64,000 nucleotides of DNA, taken from the NCBI GenBank assembly GCA_964059195.1, contig CAXKWD010000005.1, positions 92,889,882-92,953,881 on the forward strand, written 5' to 3'. Below the pieces are notes generated by a model. The model had not been told where the DNA came from, did no database searches, and was given only the letters and a program-made list of their open reading frames with translations. Shown here piece after piece: positions 53,744 through 63,883 of this stretch. This DNA is from Ectobius pallidus (Eukaryota; Arthropoda; Insecta; Blattodea; Ectobiidae). Position numbers and translations under genes: made by a program. How positions within the stretch are numbered: the first letter of the stretch is position 1; each line of letters opens with the position of its first letter.

Positions 53744-56662
53744 TTGCCTCGAGTAAACATTGGTAATATATACAAGCCTGCAACTAGAACTAGTAAATCA
53801 TTTGCATTATATCATCAAAATATAAGGGGGCTTGAATGTAAATTTGAAGAATTTAAGTTAGCTTTTCATGATACAAATAATTCTAACAAGCAGGAAATTC
53901 AAGTTATTTGTTTAACGGAACACCACTGTGCAGAAACAGAGCTGGAACAATTAAAAATTGATAATTTTTCATTGTGCTCAAATTTCTTTAGACGTTCCAT
54001 GAAAGGCGGAGGTGTGAGTATATTCATCAAAAGTAACTTAAATTTTAGTGATATAGACACCAGTTCCTACTGTAAGGAACAGGATTTTGAATGCTGCGCA
54101 GCCAGAGTGGAAACGGATAACAGTACATTTGTAATACTGACCATTTACAGAGCACCAACAGGTAATTTCAATTATTTTACAAATCAGTTAGAAAAGGTTC
54201 TTAACTATCTGTATAGTAATAATGTAAATATTATACTGTGCGGCGACTTTAATGTAGACTTCTCAATTGATAGTGAAAAAAAGATTAGACTGATATCCCT
54301 ACTAGGTAGTTATAATTTAGACTCTGTAGTAAACTTTCCAACTAGAATCCAAAACAACTCTCAAACAATAATAGATAATATATTCATAGACATAGAAAAG
54401 CACCCTAACTTTAAAATATTACCAATATTAAATGGATTATCGGACCATGATGCACAAATGTTAGTGCTAAACGATAGTAAGGTAAACGCAACTAAAAAAC
54501 ATACCCATATGACTAGAGTAATGAATGATGCTTCAATTTTAAACTTCAAACAAGATCTGAAGAATGAAAACTGGGGATCTATATTTTCCTATGACAAAGT
54601 AGACTGTAAATTAAATGAATTCCTAAATATTGTGTTGCGGCATTTTGAAACTAACTTTCCAAAAAAGAAAACTGCTAATTTACCTAATGTAAGGAATAAA
54701 ACATGGTTAACCACTGGCATTAAAATATCATGTAGAAACAAAAGAGAGCTATATTTAAAATGTAGAACCAGTAACAACCCAGCTCATAAAGAACACTATA
54801 AAATGTACTGCAATACACTGAAGAAAGTAATTAAAGAGGCAAAGAGTAGGCATTTCTCACAAATAATTAATAAATCAGACAATAAAATTAAAACTATATG
54901 GAATATAATTAAAAACGAAACAGGGAGATCAAAGGGAAACAATGATTGCATGTCACTAACATACCAGAACAAAAAGCTAGATAATGTATCAGATATCACA
55001 AATGCTTTTAATAATCACTTTATAAACATTGCAGAGAAATGTATTCCTACAACTAATATTAGCATTAATGCAGCAGACCTACTTAAAACACCTATAGTCC
55101 AGAACCATACATTTCAAATCAAATTAACTTCCTCTAGAGAAATTGAAAATATAATCAAGTCACTCAAAAGCAAAAACTCTTCTGGATGGGATGAGATAAG
55201 TAATAAGTTGTTAAAAAGCTGCTCATCTGAAATTAGTAAACCTCTTAGTCATATTTGTAATTGTTCGTTAAAAAGTGGAATATTTCCAATAAGACTAAAG
55301 CATGCTATTGTTAAGCCCCTCTTTAAGAAAGGTGACAAAAATGTTCCATCAAATTATAGACCTATATCACTCCTAACCTCATTTTCAAAAGTTTTTGAAA
55401 AAGTTATGTACAACCGCTTAATACACTATCTTAATTTGAATAACATTCTTACACCATCTCAGTTTGGATTTAGAAGTGGCATGTCCACTGATAATGCTAC
55501 ATTTCAACTCACTACAGAAATATTGGAAGCGTTAGATAAAAAGAAACATGCCCTAGGAATTTTTTGTGACCTAGCTAAGGCGTTTGACTGTATAAATCAT
55601 GAAATTCTACTTCAAAAACTGAAACACTATAGGTTGGATAATATAACACTAAAGTGGTTCAAATCATACCTGTCTGATAGAACTCAAAAGGTAATAATAA
55701 ATGGAAATGAATCAAAATTAGGGACTGTTAAAAATGGAGTACCTCAGGGATCGATACTGGGACCTTTGCTCTTTTTAATTTTCATCAATGACTTACCAGA
55801 TAACTTAAGTGACGAATCAAAGGCATTGCTTTTTGCAGATGATACTAGTGTACTCGTAACAGGAAAGTCACAAGAAGATTTAGCAAGACTAGCTACAAAG
55901 ACTTTTCACGAATTAAATACTTGGTTTCAAGCTAATAAAATGTCACTTAATATTGATAAGACCCACTTTATTCAATTTAGAACAAAAAATAGATATATCT
56001 CAAACATTGTAATCAATTATCAAACACAAATCATAGAGGAAATTAGCAACATAAAATTCTTAGGACTACAAATTGACCAAAATCTTGACTGGAAGAAACA
56101 CATTGTAATGATAAGTTCTAAGCTAAGTTCAGCATGTTTTGCGCTACGAACTTTGAATGATATATTACAACAGGACGCATTACTCACGGTATATTTTGCA
56201 TATTTTCACTCTGTTATGAGGTACGGAATCATTTTTTGGGGTAACTCGGCACATAGGGAAAAAATATTTAGATTACAGAAGCGAGCAATAAGAATAATAT
56301 GTGGAAAGAAAAAACGAGAATCTTGTAAACCGCTGTTTGAAAAATTAAAAGTCCTCACTCTCACCGGAGAGTATATATACTCTGTTATGTGTTACATGGT
56401 AGATAATATTGATAAATTTCAAAGTAATCACAGTATACAAGGGCGTACTACTAGAAACATGAATGATTTACATAGACCAGCTAACTCATTAAAACTTTTT
56501 CAGAAAGGTGCTTATTATTCCGCAATACAAATATACAATAACCTTCCAAAAGAGATTAAATCACTATGTATTAAAAGCAAATGCAAATCTTTCAAAAGAG
56601 CTCTGAAGCAATATTTAGTAACTCACACCTTCTACAATATGGATGATTTCTTTTCAGCTTGA
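53744..56662 (+). CDS. CR1-like LINE ORF2: AP endonuclease plus reverse transcriptase
   Basis: The protein has 972 residues from the first convenient codon (a TTG). The frame is open further upstream to about 53700, and there is no ATG before residue 85. An APE-type endonuclease occupies about 20-240: HQNIRG near 24, LTEHH with Glu59, IYRAPTGN, GDFNVD (167-172), SDHDAQ (233-238). Reverse transcriptase follows at about 470-780: KSKNSSGWDEISNKLL, NYRPISLL, QFGFRSGMST, FCDLAKAFDCINHE with catalytic Asp, GVPQGSILGP, FADD at 697-700, NKMSLNIDKT and KFLGLQID. A conserved C-terminal region extends to 972 (LQKRAIRIICG, YNNLPKEI). It nicks target DNA and primes cDNA synthesis there. No stops or frameshifts are seen. 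Confidence 0.92.
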   Translation: MPRVNIGNIYKPATRTSKSFALYHQNIRGLECKFEEFKLAFHDTNNSNKQEIQVICLTEHHCAETELEQLKIDNFSLCSNFFRRSMKGGGVSIFIKSNLNFSDIDTSSYCKEQDFECCAARVETDNSTFVILTIYRAPTGNFNYFTNQLEKVLNYLYSNNVNIILCGDFNVDFSIDSEKKIRLISLLGSYNLDSVVNFPTRIQNNSQTIIDNIFIDIEKHPNFKILPILNGLSDHDAQMLVLNDSKVNATKKHTHMTRVMNDASILNFKQDLKNENWGSIFSYDKVDCKLNEFLNIVLRHFETNFPKKKTANLPNVRNKTWLTTGIKISCRNKRELYLKCRTSNNPAHKEHYKMYCNTLKKVIKEAKSRHFSQIINKSDNKIKTIWNIIKNETGRSKGNNDCMSLTYQNKKLDNVSDITNAFNNHFINIAEKCIPTTNISINAADLLKTPIVQNHTFQIKLTSSREIENIIKSLKSKNSSGWDEISNKLLKSCSSEISKPLSHICNCSLKSGIFPIRLKHAIVKPLFKKGDKNVPSNYRPISLLTSFSKVFEKVMYNRLIHYLNLNNILTPSQFGFRSGMSTDNATFQLTTEILEALDKKKHALGIFCDLAKAFDCINHEILLQKLKHYRLDNITLKWFKSYLSDRTQKVIINGNESKLGTVKNGVPQGSILGPLLFLIFINDLPDNLSDESKALLFADDTSVLVTGKSQEDLARLATKTFHELNTWFQANKMSLNIDKTHFIQFRTKNRYISNIVINYQTQIIEEISNIKFLGLQIDQNLDWKKHIVMISSKLSSACFALRTLNDILQQDALLTVYFAYFHSVMRYGIIFWGNSAHREKIFRLQKRAIRIICGKKKRESCKPLFEKLKVLTLTGEYIYSVMCYMVDNIDKFQSNHSIQGRTTRNMNDLHRPANSLKLFQKGAYYSAIQIYNNLPKEIKSLCIKSKCKSFKRALKQYLVTHTFYNMDDFFSA

Positions 56663-56788
56663 GTAAGTGTGACATAACAATTCTTGTATCATGTTTTTTT
56701 TTTTTTTTTATAACATGCATGTATGTTTTTATCTGACGTGTTCTATATCCTTGAGCCCTGCTCAACACAGGATCTACAGAACGAGACA

Positions 56789-56814
56789 TCTACATCTACA
56801 TCTACATCTACATC
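56789..56814 (+). repeat. (ATCTAC)n 3'-terminal tract of the LINE
   Basis: Four to five ATCTAC hexamers end the element. They follow GCTCAACACAGGATCTACAG. Confidence 0.8.
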
Positions 56815-57390
56815 AGGCCTATATAGCCTATATGCTTTGGTACAAAGGTTGTTTCCATATTGTAGTAATTAAGTGCATATGCTTTGCTACAAGGGTTATT
56901 TCCGTATTGTAGTAATTAGTGCAAATATGCTTTGGCACGGCATGAAAGGGATGTTGTCTTGGGGAGCGGGGTAAGCGGGCCATTGCCGTAGCAATTGTTT
57001 GTAGACTAACTTACTTTCTATAATACTGCTAACCGAACTTTACCGTTTACTGTGCTAAATTAATTTTCACAATGTGAAATTGGTAATGGTTGTAGGCTAG
57101 TTTGTAGTTGCAGTTGTCAGCTCGGGAGTTAGCTGAATGCTGCCCACATATGTCGTTTACTTTGAGAGAAACATTAAACAGTAACAGTAATGTAGTCTAT
57201 AAGAATTAATGGCGAAACAGAAGAATCTGTGTCACTTTGGCTCTCACTCCACTCTCTGCTGTGCATTGCCATGGTGGTGGCCCCCATCCCCTAGCCGGCC
57301 ATCAAGCTGCTCGCTGCTCAAGGCCAGCTGCAACCTTTCCCCCTGTGTACTGCATGTTATACTGAGCTATGAGATATTAAATATAACTAA

Positions 57391-57630
57391 CCCTTTCGCT
57401 ACCAGCATTGCTTGAGAGCTACATGAATTTCTTTCACTTAGTAGGCCTACATTATGTATAATTTAAATTCCGTTTATTTTTTATGTAAGCTGCCATCTCT
57501 AGGTAGAAAGTAAAACTAGAAACATGTAGATTTCACGATTCATTGGGGCTTGGAGGAAAATTTAAATGTTACATAATGTAATAAGGGAAAGAAATTCATG
57601 TAGCTCAAAGCAACACTGGTAGCGAAAGGG
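57391..57630. mobile_element. piggyBac-type MITE
   Basis: Inverted ends CCCTTTCGCTACCAGCATTG (left) and CCCTTTCGCTACCAGTGTTG (right, complemented) extend into GAGCTACATGAATTTCTTTC on both sides. The right flank is TTAA (57631-57634); the left is CTAA (57387-57390), one base off. CCCTTT ends with TTAA targets are the piggyBac hallmark. The element is 240 bp and non-coding. Confidence 0.75.
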
Positions 57631-57639
57631 TTAAAGCAC

Positions 57640-58200
57640 AATCAGCCTTGCACCAAAACGGCTCTTTTCAGGGACAAAAAACTCCGTGGCGCTACATCCC
57701 TGGAGGGACTTGGCCTACCACCCGACCGCTGCATCATCTCCCGTAGGCAGATAGCAGGATTGGGGGCATGTGGTCAGCATGCCGACACCCACGGCCGTTA
57801 ATGGTGGTTTTCTTGACCGGAGCCGCTACTTCTCTATCAAGTAGCTCCTCAGTTTTGAATCACGAGGCTGAGTGCACCCCTACCAGACCTCCCTACCTCA
57901 GAAAAATCTGAGGAGGTACCGGGAATCGAACCCGGGCCGACGGATCTGTAGTCAGCAACGCTAACCACAAGACCACGCCGGCGGACTTTCAGAGACAATA
58001 GGCTATTTCACGATTATAATAAATGACCCTTGCAAAAAAACGGCTATTTTCAGAGCCAACATAATATTTCATAATATTTCACGACTATAATAAATGACCC
58101 TTGCACCAAAACGGCTATTTTCAGAGCCAACATAATACAGGTAGGCTATTTCACAATTAAAATAAATGACCCTTGCACCAAAATGGCTATTTCTTATGTA
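57640..58200. repeat. Short tandem array (~70-bp unit, 4 copies) interrupted by a SINE
   Basis: Units carry CCTTGCACCAAAACGGCTAT, then TTTCAGAGCCAACATAAT, then TTTCACGATTATAATAAATG. The SINE at 57678-57986 splits the first unit. Confidence 0.7.
57678..57986 (-). mobile_element. tRNA-derived SINE, same family as 13471-13786
   Basis: On the - strand the head reads CGCCGGCGTGGTCTTGTGGT and then CGGGTTCGATTCCCGGTACC. The body and end match the copy at 13.5 kb, down to GTCCCTCCAGGGATGTAGCG and CCACGGAGT. Flanking copies TTTCAGGGACAA (57666-57677) and TTTCAGAGACAA (57987-57998) form a 12-bp target duplication with one difference. Confidence 0.9.
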
Positions 58201-58880
58201 CCGGTATTAAAGCTCTCTAAACTTCAATAGATGAATTTTCCCTTCACTGCTCAGCAATCACTCGTGATGTAGTGGTTAAGGCTGTTAGCTATGATGCTAG
58301 TGGTCCCAGGTTCATAGGCGTGCCGAGGGGGGGGGGGGTTTGGGGGTTTGAACCCCCCCCCCCCCCATTGATTAAAAAAAGGAAAATTGTATAATTTTTT
58401 TAAGGCTGCTCATAAATTACTTAATACAAGTATAAAGCGTGGGAAGCTCAAAACTCGTTATTTTGCGTCTTAATTTTTAAAATTTTCCGGGGGAGGACCC
58501 CCAGAAGCTTAAAACTCGTTATTTTGCATCTTAATTTTAAAATTTTCCGGGGGAGGTCCCGCGGATCTTATAACCCCCCCATATGGTCGGCCTGGTTACG
58601 CCTATGCCCAGGTTCGTATACAGGTGAATCCGAAATTTACGGTCAGGAATAGGTCCCAAATAGGTAGGTAGGAGGAAGAGGAGGTGAGAGAAGGGGAGGA
58701 AGGAGGAGGAAAAGCAAGATAAGAAAGGAGAAATAAATTATTTAATTTTTTTCCCTGTTTCACCTTCTGCCTACTATATGATGTTACGGCCCAAGGTTCC
58801 TAGTAGTTCAAATCGCACCACTAGTGGGCCCGTTAGTGAGTAGGAGTGGGGGGCTAGGGTGTCACAGATTCTTCCGTTTT
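58155..58880 (+). repeat. Duplicated block, copy 1, with tRNA-like SINE head
   Basis: The series TTAAAGCTCTCTAAACTTCA, AGATGAATTTTCCCTTCA, GATGTAGTGGTTAAGGCTG (A-box-like), CCCAGGTTCGTATAC (B-box-like, split by a MITE) and TAGGTAGG, then a purine-rich tract and AAATTATTTAATTTTTT, recurs at 59445-59900. Confidence 0.65.
58313..58606. mobile_element. hAT-type MITE, family M1, nested in the SINE-like head
   Basis: The 294-bp element has ends CATAGGCG and CGCCTATG and is flanked by perfect CCCAGGTT (58305-58312 and 58607-58614). It holds a duplicated AAAACTCGTTATTTTGC(G/A)TC segment and G/C homopolymer runs near the left end. It is related to 41360-41581. Confidence 0.85.
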
Positions 58881-59444
58881 CCTGAATTAATTTATAGGGT
58901 CTTCTTTAGCACTCTGCACAGAATTCACCTTATGCTGCAGTGCAGGTTATATGGTCCATAGATTGTTTTCGAAGACTCTAGTTGTCTGGTAATGATCGTT
59001 TGCCTTTTTTTTTATTGCATTGGTACAATGTTGCCAATAGCTTTACACGTGGAATGAACAAGTGCGAGGTTAGTGTCATGTAAAATGAGGTTTGCGACAT
59101 AATCTGAGGCTAGTGACACTGTAGGTTTGTGACAGGTTAGGTTACAGTACCTAAAGTTAGTTTAATTTAGTGACAGGTAACTCTAGCGGCAACATTGTAA
59201 CCACCGTCAGCATCATCAGATTGCCTAGTGAAAGATAGTTTGGAGTGGCACAGCACCAAAGCTCCATCTACTCTTGCCCCCCTGGCCTCCCAGACTTTAC
59301 CCTTGTTATGAACCTGCCCTATGCTGTTAGTGCAATTTACTATTGTCCCTTAATAATATACGCTATTTACTACGATATGAAAATGTCCCTTGTACCATAT
59401 CAAAAATACAATCACCAGAGCCTAGTGTTACTCAGGACCCGCCA

Positions 59445-59900
59445 CGTGACAAATTGACCCTTGCACCAAAACTCCTATTTCTCATTTCATGTATTAAAGC
59501 TCTCTAAACTTGAATAGATGAATTTTCACTTCATCGCTCAGCAATCACTTTTGGCATAGCGGTTAAGGCTGCTGCTTCCGAAGCTAGCGACCCGAGTTTG
59601 AATACTGCTCGATCCAAAATTTATAGGTAGGTAGGTAGGTAGGTAGGATGAAATGGTAGGTAGTAGGTAGGATGAAATGGTAGGTAGGTAGGTAGGATGA
59701 AAAGGAAATGGAGAGAAAGAGGAGCAAACGGAAGACAGAAGAGAAGAAAGAAAGAAATTATTTAATTTTTTCCTCAGTTCATCTTCTGACTAATAGATGG
59801 CATTGCTAGTAGTTCAAATGGCAACCACTCCTAAACCCTTCCCTCTCAGGTAGGTCCCGTTATTGAGTTGAGCTGAGTTGAGTGGTGTGGACTAGTGCGT
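59445..59900 (+). repeat. Duplicated block, copy 2, with (TAGG)n tract
   Basis: This block is colinear with 58155-58880 but lacks the MITE. The head reads GGCATAGCGGTTAAGGCTGC and then CGACCCGAGTTTGAATAC. A TAGG microsatellite (59624-59695) follows. Confidence 0.65.
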
Positions 59901-60470
59901 GACGTAAAACTATTTTTTCCTGATTGCCTTCACTGTTCCACAATAAGTTTGATTCTGTGCACATTTCCCCTCCCCATCATGATCATCTGCTGGAACCAAT
60001 ACAAGTTATGCCATTTTTAGGTTATATAAGTAGGCCTACTCACTTCTTCAAGATTTTTCTTTAATTGTGCAAACTTTTAAGAACAAACTGAGTTTATATA
60101 TGAATTCTGTGGGTTCTAAAGAACATTACAATGTCATATATGGCTGTTTTTCATGTTTCTAAAAAATGAAAATACAGTAGGCCTATGCAAAGTTCCAAAG
60201 AATCCCCAATTTATAATTCATAAATATTGTATGTAATAAACACATTTTGCTTTTTCAGGATGATCTAAGCAGTTTATTACCAATAGTAGCCTAGGCCTAA
60301 AAGATTTTCAATCACATTATAATTTGTAACTTGCAACGCAGTTGGCAGTTGAAGATGAAGTTTCCAACTGCTGACTATCAGCTACCAACTGCAAATTGTG
60401 AATGGCATCCATTAATGACCAAATGTCAGATCTCGACTACTGCCCACCATCTACCAGCTAGGCTTAGGCA
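59901..60470. other. No recognisable feature (unc119 intron 2)
   Basis: Non-coding intron sequence without identified repeats. Confidence 0.4.
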
Positions 60471-60472
60471 TA

Positions 60473-60580
60473 CAGTAGAAACCCGATATAACGTGGTTGA
60501 TTGGGGACACGCTTTACCCCCACATTATAACCTTACCGCGGTATATTGAAATGTGACCGAAGAAGTGACAAAAATCGACC
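60473..60580 (+). mobile_element. pogo/Tigger-like transposon end
   Basis: After a TA, the sequence CAGTAGAAACCCGATATAAC resembles pogo-group ends. Downstream TTACCGCGGTATATTGAAAT is compatible. The other end was not identified. Confidence 0.4.
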
Positions 60581-61500
60581 CCAGGGAGGTTAACATTGGT
60601 TCACTAATAAATGACAATGTCATACAACAATATAAAATACAATAGTTTTAAAAATTACTCACCAGTTATGCTATTTAATCCAGTCCTGTAACTGATCTCA
60701 ATTTAGGCTCTTCTTTTGCAGATGGGGCGAGATAATTTTTCTAATTCCCGAGAGTAACATACAACATACTAAAACATACACTGTAACATTCAGGTATAAA
60801 ATTCCCGTTTTTTACACGATCAATAATTTTCAGTTTATCTCCTTCTGAATATGCTTTCCGCTTCTGTGACATTTTGTATTCCGAACTCACGACTTTACAA
60901 TCCAAATGCGTGATTCAAACTAAAATCATATTTCAACTTTCCTAGGTTTTAAGAATTTCTGGCAGGTGCAGATTTTTTAAAATCCTTATAGAACTACACT
61001 GTTCATTCCATGTCCCATTACTTCTGCTAAATCCTTTGGAATGCGGTGGTGACGGTCAACTAGCGGGTGAGGGCTGGTCTAACAGTAAAAACAAAATGTA
61101 CTGCAGAACCGCTTCAGGTTTTTGTGAATATAATTAAAAACATTCTTCTGTTCACTATGATGGTGGACTCTTGCACTCCTACCTTGAGATTCTGGAACCA
61201 CAAATGTCAGAAGATTGCAGTGACACACAATGTGACAGTGAGATAGCTAGTCTGTCAAAGATTACCCTGTATTATCTTGTATTAATTTTAGCTTCCTAAC
61301 TTATCTGTTGATATGTTTTTAGTTTCCATTTTATAAAATTAGAAATTGAACCTTACAGTTTAGCCTACAGGTTATCTACTTGGTTGCAGTAGGTAGCAGA
61401 TGTTGAAGTCTCATATGCTTTTGTTGATAAGATTTTTTGTGTGATTACCGGTATATATTGAACACAGGGCTCTAACATATAACTTTTATTTTTATTACAG

Positions 61501-61614
61501 ATTATTTATGTTCACCAGAAGCTAATGTATACGATATTGATTTTACACGGTTCAAAATTCGTGATTTAGAGACTGGCACAGTTCTATTTGAAATAGCAAA
61601 ACCACCAACGACAG
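61501..61614 (+). CDS. unc119: unc119, coding exon 3
   Basis: The 114-nt exon follows TTTATTACAG and ends at GTAAGT (61615), phase 1 on both sides. Joined to exon 2 it reads [20 protein letters not shown], then [20 protein letters not shown]. This is the first beta-sheet of the UNC119 lipid-binding domain and one of its most conserved stretches (YLCSPE.N.Y.IDF..FKIRD....VLFEI.KPP). Codons 61-98 are covered. The rest of the domain (about 140 residues) is expected beyond 64000, since no matching exon is found in the remaining 2.4 kb. Confidence 0.95.
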
Positions 61615-61755
61615 GTAAGTCTGCAAAAAAGATATTAAATTAAATGTGTGAATTGCAGGGACTAATATCAAAAGACTTTTTTTAAATTTGAAGTGATTTG
61701 TAAGAAAATATAAATTGTTTACTTCTATGATTTTCTCTTTATTTCCCAACAAGTA

Positions 61756-62276
61756 CCGATTTTACAAACTATAAGGCGCACTTTTTTCTTAAAAAAATTG
61801 CCTCCAAAATTCAGGTGCATCTTATACTTGGAATTATTATAAAAATGTCCAGTGTTTGATTTAAAATTCCCACCAGGCTTAAAAATGGCCATATATTCGA
61901 TGCCGCGGGAATCCTATTTCTGTCTGGCAACATTGGATTCAACTGGCAGCAGCAGTGCACCGATGCAATGAGCATGAGTTGTGGGGACTCACAAGCTTGC
62001 TAACACTGTCTTTCCCGCCCCGCCATCACAAACTCAGAACATTGTCTAGCCTATGATGCATCATTGTAGTCTACAGTGCCAGTGAACTTGAATTGAAAGG
62101 GATTTTAAAGGCCAGTTTGTTTTTATAAAGTAAGAATTTTTTTTTAGTCTGACTTTGTAATCTAATAATAAAAATGGTAAAAATGTTATTTTAAAAAAAA
62201 TGCTTAAAAATTAAGGTGCGTCTTATAGTCCATAGCGTCTTATAGTCCATAGCGTCTTATAGTCCGTAAAATACAG
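61756..62276. mobile_element. Non-autonomous element with ACTATAAGGCGCAC-type inverted ends
   Basis: Left CCGATTTTACAAACTATAAG, then GCGCAC; right (complemented) CTGTATTTTACGGACTATAA, then GACGC. Both are bounded by TA (61754-61755 and 62277-62278). Such ends belong to widespread Tc1/mariner/pogo-group elements. Near the right end TCTTATAGTCCATAGCG is repeated about three times in tandem. Confidence 0.7.
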
Positions 62277-62580
62277 TAGGCTATAGAATGTTCTAAGTCA
62301 TTAATCTTGATCCCTGGAGTTCTGCTGCCTGACGAAGTCAAGTCAATGCCTGTATAGTCAGTAGTAGGAATAGAAAGGAATGGGTTTTTATTATTGTGGT
62401 AACTTCGATTATAAAGAATTTTGGGAGTGTTGTCCATCCATTACTACACATTATTAAAATATTTCCTTTTAGGCCTGCATGTACAAGTTCCTTCTTGATC
62501 CTGCTTAGTTTGATTGTGATGATGTGCAACCAGTAGCAGCTGCTTTAAAATAACCACAAACAATATTAAATCAAGCCCTG

Positions 62581-62640
62581 TTAACCCTTTGCCATCCATA
62601 ACACTCGAATACTTCAGATATACACTCGTTCTGCCTTGCT
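62581..62640 (+). mobile_element. piggyBac-like terminal sequence (single end)
   Basis: TTAACCCTTTGCCATCCATA has the TTAA target and CCCTTTGCC start seen in piggyBac elements. A weak inverted match, GCAAAGGGTAAA near 63487, could be the partner, but it lacks a clean TTAA. Confidence 0.3.
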
Positions 62641-63134
62641 AAGCGCTCTGAAACACTCCTCACAGTGCACACTATTACTGAATGTTTTGAAAGAATATGA
62701 GGCTATCACCAGACCTTAGAATGAGTCATAGACGAACAGACTGTGTTCTGCTTATGCAACAAACATTCGAGTCTGTTTTCCTTGTTGCACAAATAACAAT
62801 AAACACAGTCTTTGTCCATGCAGATGCAAGTATAAAATCCCTCCTCAGTTAGAAGTTGTTTTTGTTTGAGTGAACATGTGTGTTGTAAACAGTTTCATCC
62901 TCTACTGTTTAAATAATCAGCCAGCCTCATAACACTGTAACCGACAACTGATCTTCAGACTGAACTTAGTACAGCTGATTGATATTTGTCACATCTCGCA
63001 AACATACAGGGCGGACTACTTTTTGGAATACCACCAGAAGCAAAATGTGGAAAAATAAAATTGAAGTGAGCACAAATAAAGATTTATGGAAATCTCAGAA
63101 TGAAAGGAATTACATGCTTAGTTTTCTTTGTTTT

Positions 63135-63363
63135 CAGCCGTTCCATGAAAAGTGAGCCTGAAGTGTCCAGACCGTAACAACCTTTTAATATTAATTTAAA
63201 ATATCTCATCATTGAAAAATTATGAAATTAATTTTGAGAATTAGTTCTTTAGTAGACTAGCACTGAAAATAAATTTCATAATTTTTTGATGATATATTTT
63301 AAATTAATATTAAAAGGTTGTTACGGTCTGGACACTTCAGGCTCACTTTCCGTGGAATGGCTG
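63135..63363. mobile_element. MITE with ~100-bp inverted arms
   Basis: CAGCCGTTCCATGAAAAGTG, then AGCCTGAAGTGTCCAGACCG and AACAACCTTTTAATATTAAT on the left pair with the right arm (63260-63363) with few mismatches. TTTT flanks both sides. The loop is about 30 bp. Superfamily unassigned. Confidence 0.75.
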
Positions 63364-63589
63364 TTTTATTAATATCTTATTTTTCTTGAAGAGGTGCATT
63401 TAGGCAGCTCTGTCTTCGAAATTTAAATACCCAGTTTAAAAAATACAGTTTTTACTGTTGTGCATGAGAATTTAAATTGCAATTGCAAAGGGTAAAATTA
63501 CGAAATGGAAATCATACTGCACAGATGGAACTGAAATTTGAAGTTGGGTGGAAAGGTCATGGTTCCATATTTAAAGCAGATATTTTATC

Positions 63590-63745
63590 CATCCATTATT
63601 AATTCCTCTCTCCCAATTGAATGGAAGATCTCCATAATTATAGCAATTCATAAAGGGGGAAATAAGTGATGTGAATTACTGGTACTATTGTCCTATTAGT
63701 TTGTCAGTTGTTTGCAAGACAATGGAACCCTTAATTGTGTAGTAC
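63590..63745 (+). pseudogene. Short LINE reverse-transcriptase fragment
   Basis: The + frame gives INSSLPIEWKISIIIAIHKG, then GNK; after a small shift it gives YCPISLSVVCKTMEPLI. These match the P..WK...I.PI.KGGN..NYRPISLLSV..K..E segment of LINE RTs. No further conserved motifs follow. Confidence 0.6.
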
Positions 63746-63883
63746 ATCTGCTGTTCTTTGGAAGTCAGTGGGTGTGCTTCCATGGCCAACCTAGGTCTTC
63801 AGCTGAAAAAACCAGATCATTTCTTTGTTCCAGGATTAAATTGATGGAGTTCATAATGTAAGAGGGTAGGTGCCATAGTAGTA

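Larger units (their letters stand above)
52540..56814 (+). mobile_element. Nearly complete CR1-like non-LTR retrotransposon
   Basis: A 4.3-kb element has a GC-richer 5' leader (about 52545-52700), ORF1 (52704-53717), an ORF2 frame in the -1 phase (open from about 53700 to 56662), a short 3' UTR, and a terminal hexamer tract (ATCTAC)n at 56789-56814. It has no poly(A) tail. ORF1 with a PHD-type finger plus an SGNH-hydrolase-like domain, APE-type endonuclease, no RNase H, and a microsatellite 3' end are CR1-group traits. Both frames are free of internal stops, so the copy is recent. The 5' boundary is approximate and no target duplication was found, which is common in CR1. Confidence 0.88.
52475..61500 (+). 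other. unc119 intron 2, ~9.0 kb, filled with mobile elements
   Basis: GTAAGT donor and TTTATTACAG acceptor. Contents in order: a nearly complete CR1-like LINE in the sense direction, a piggyBac-like MITE, a tRNA-derived SINE inside a short tandem array, a hAT MITE nested in a duplicated SINE-like block, and a pogo-like end. Confidence 0.9.

Noticed and set aside
52519..61300. The 15-mer TTAGCTTCCTAACTT, present near 52519 and again near 61288, as a target duplication of one giant insertion
   Set aside because: A 15-bp AT-rich match is near chance expectation in 64 kb, and the interval contains independent elements with their own duplications.
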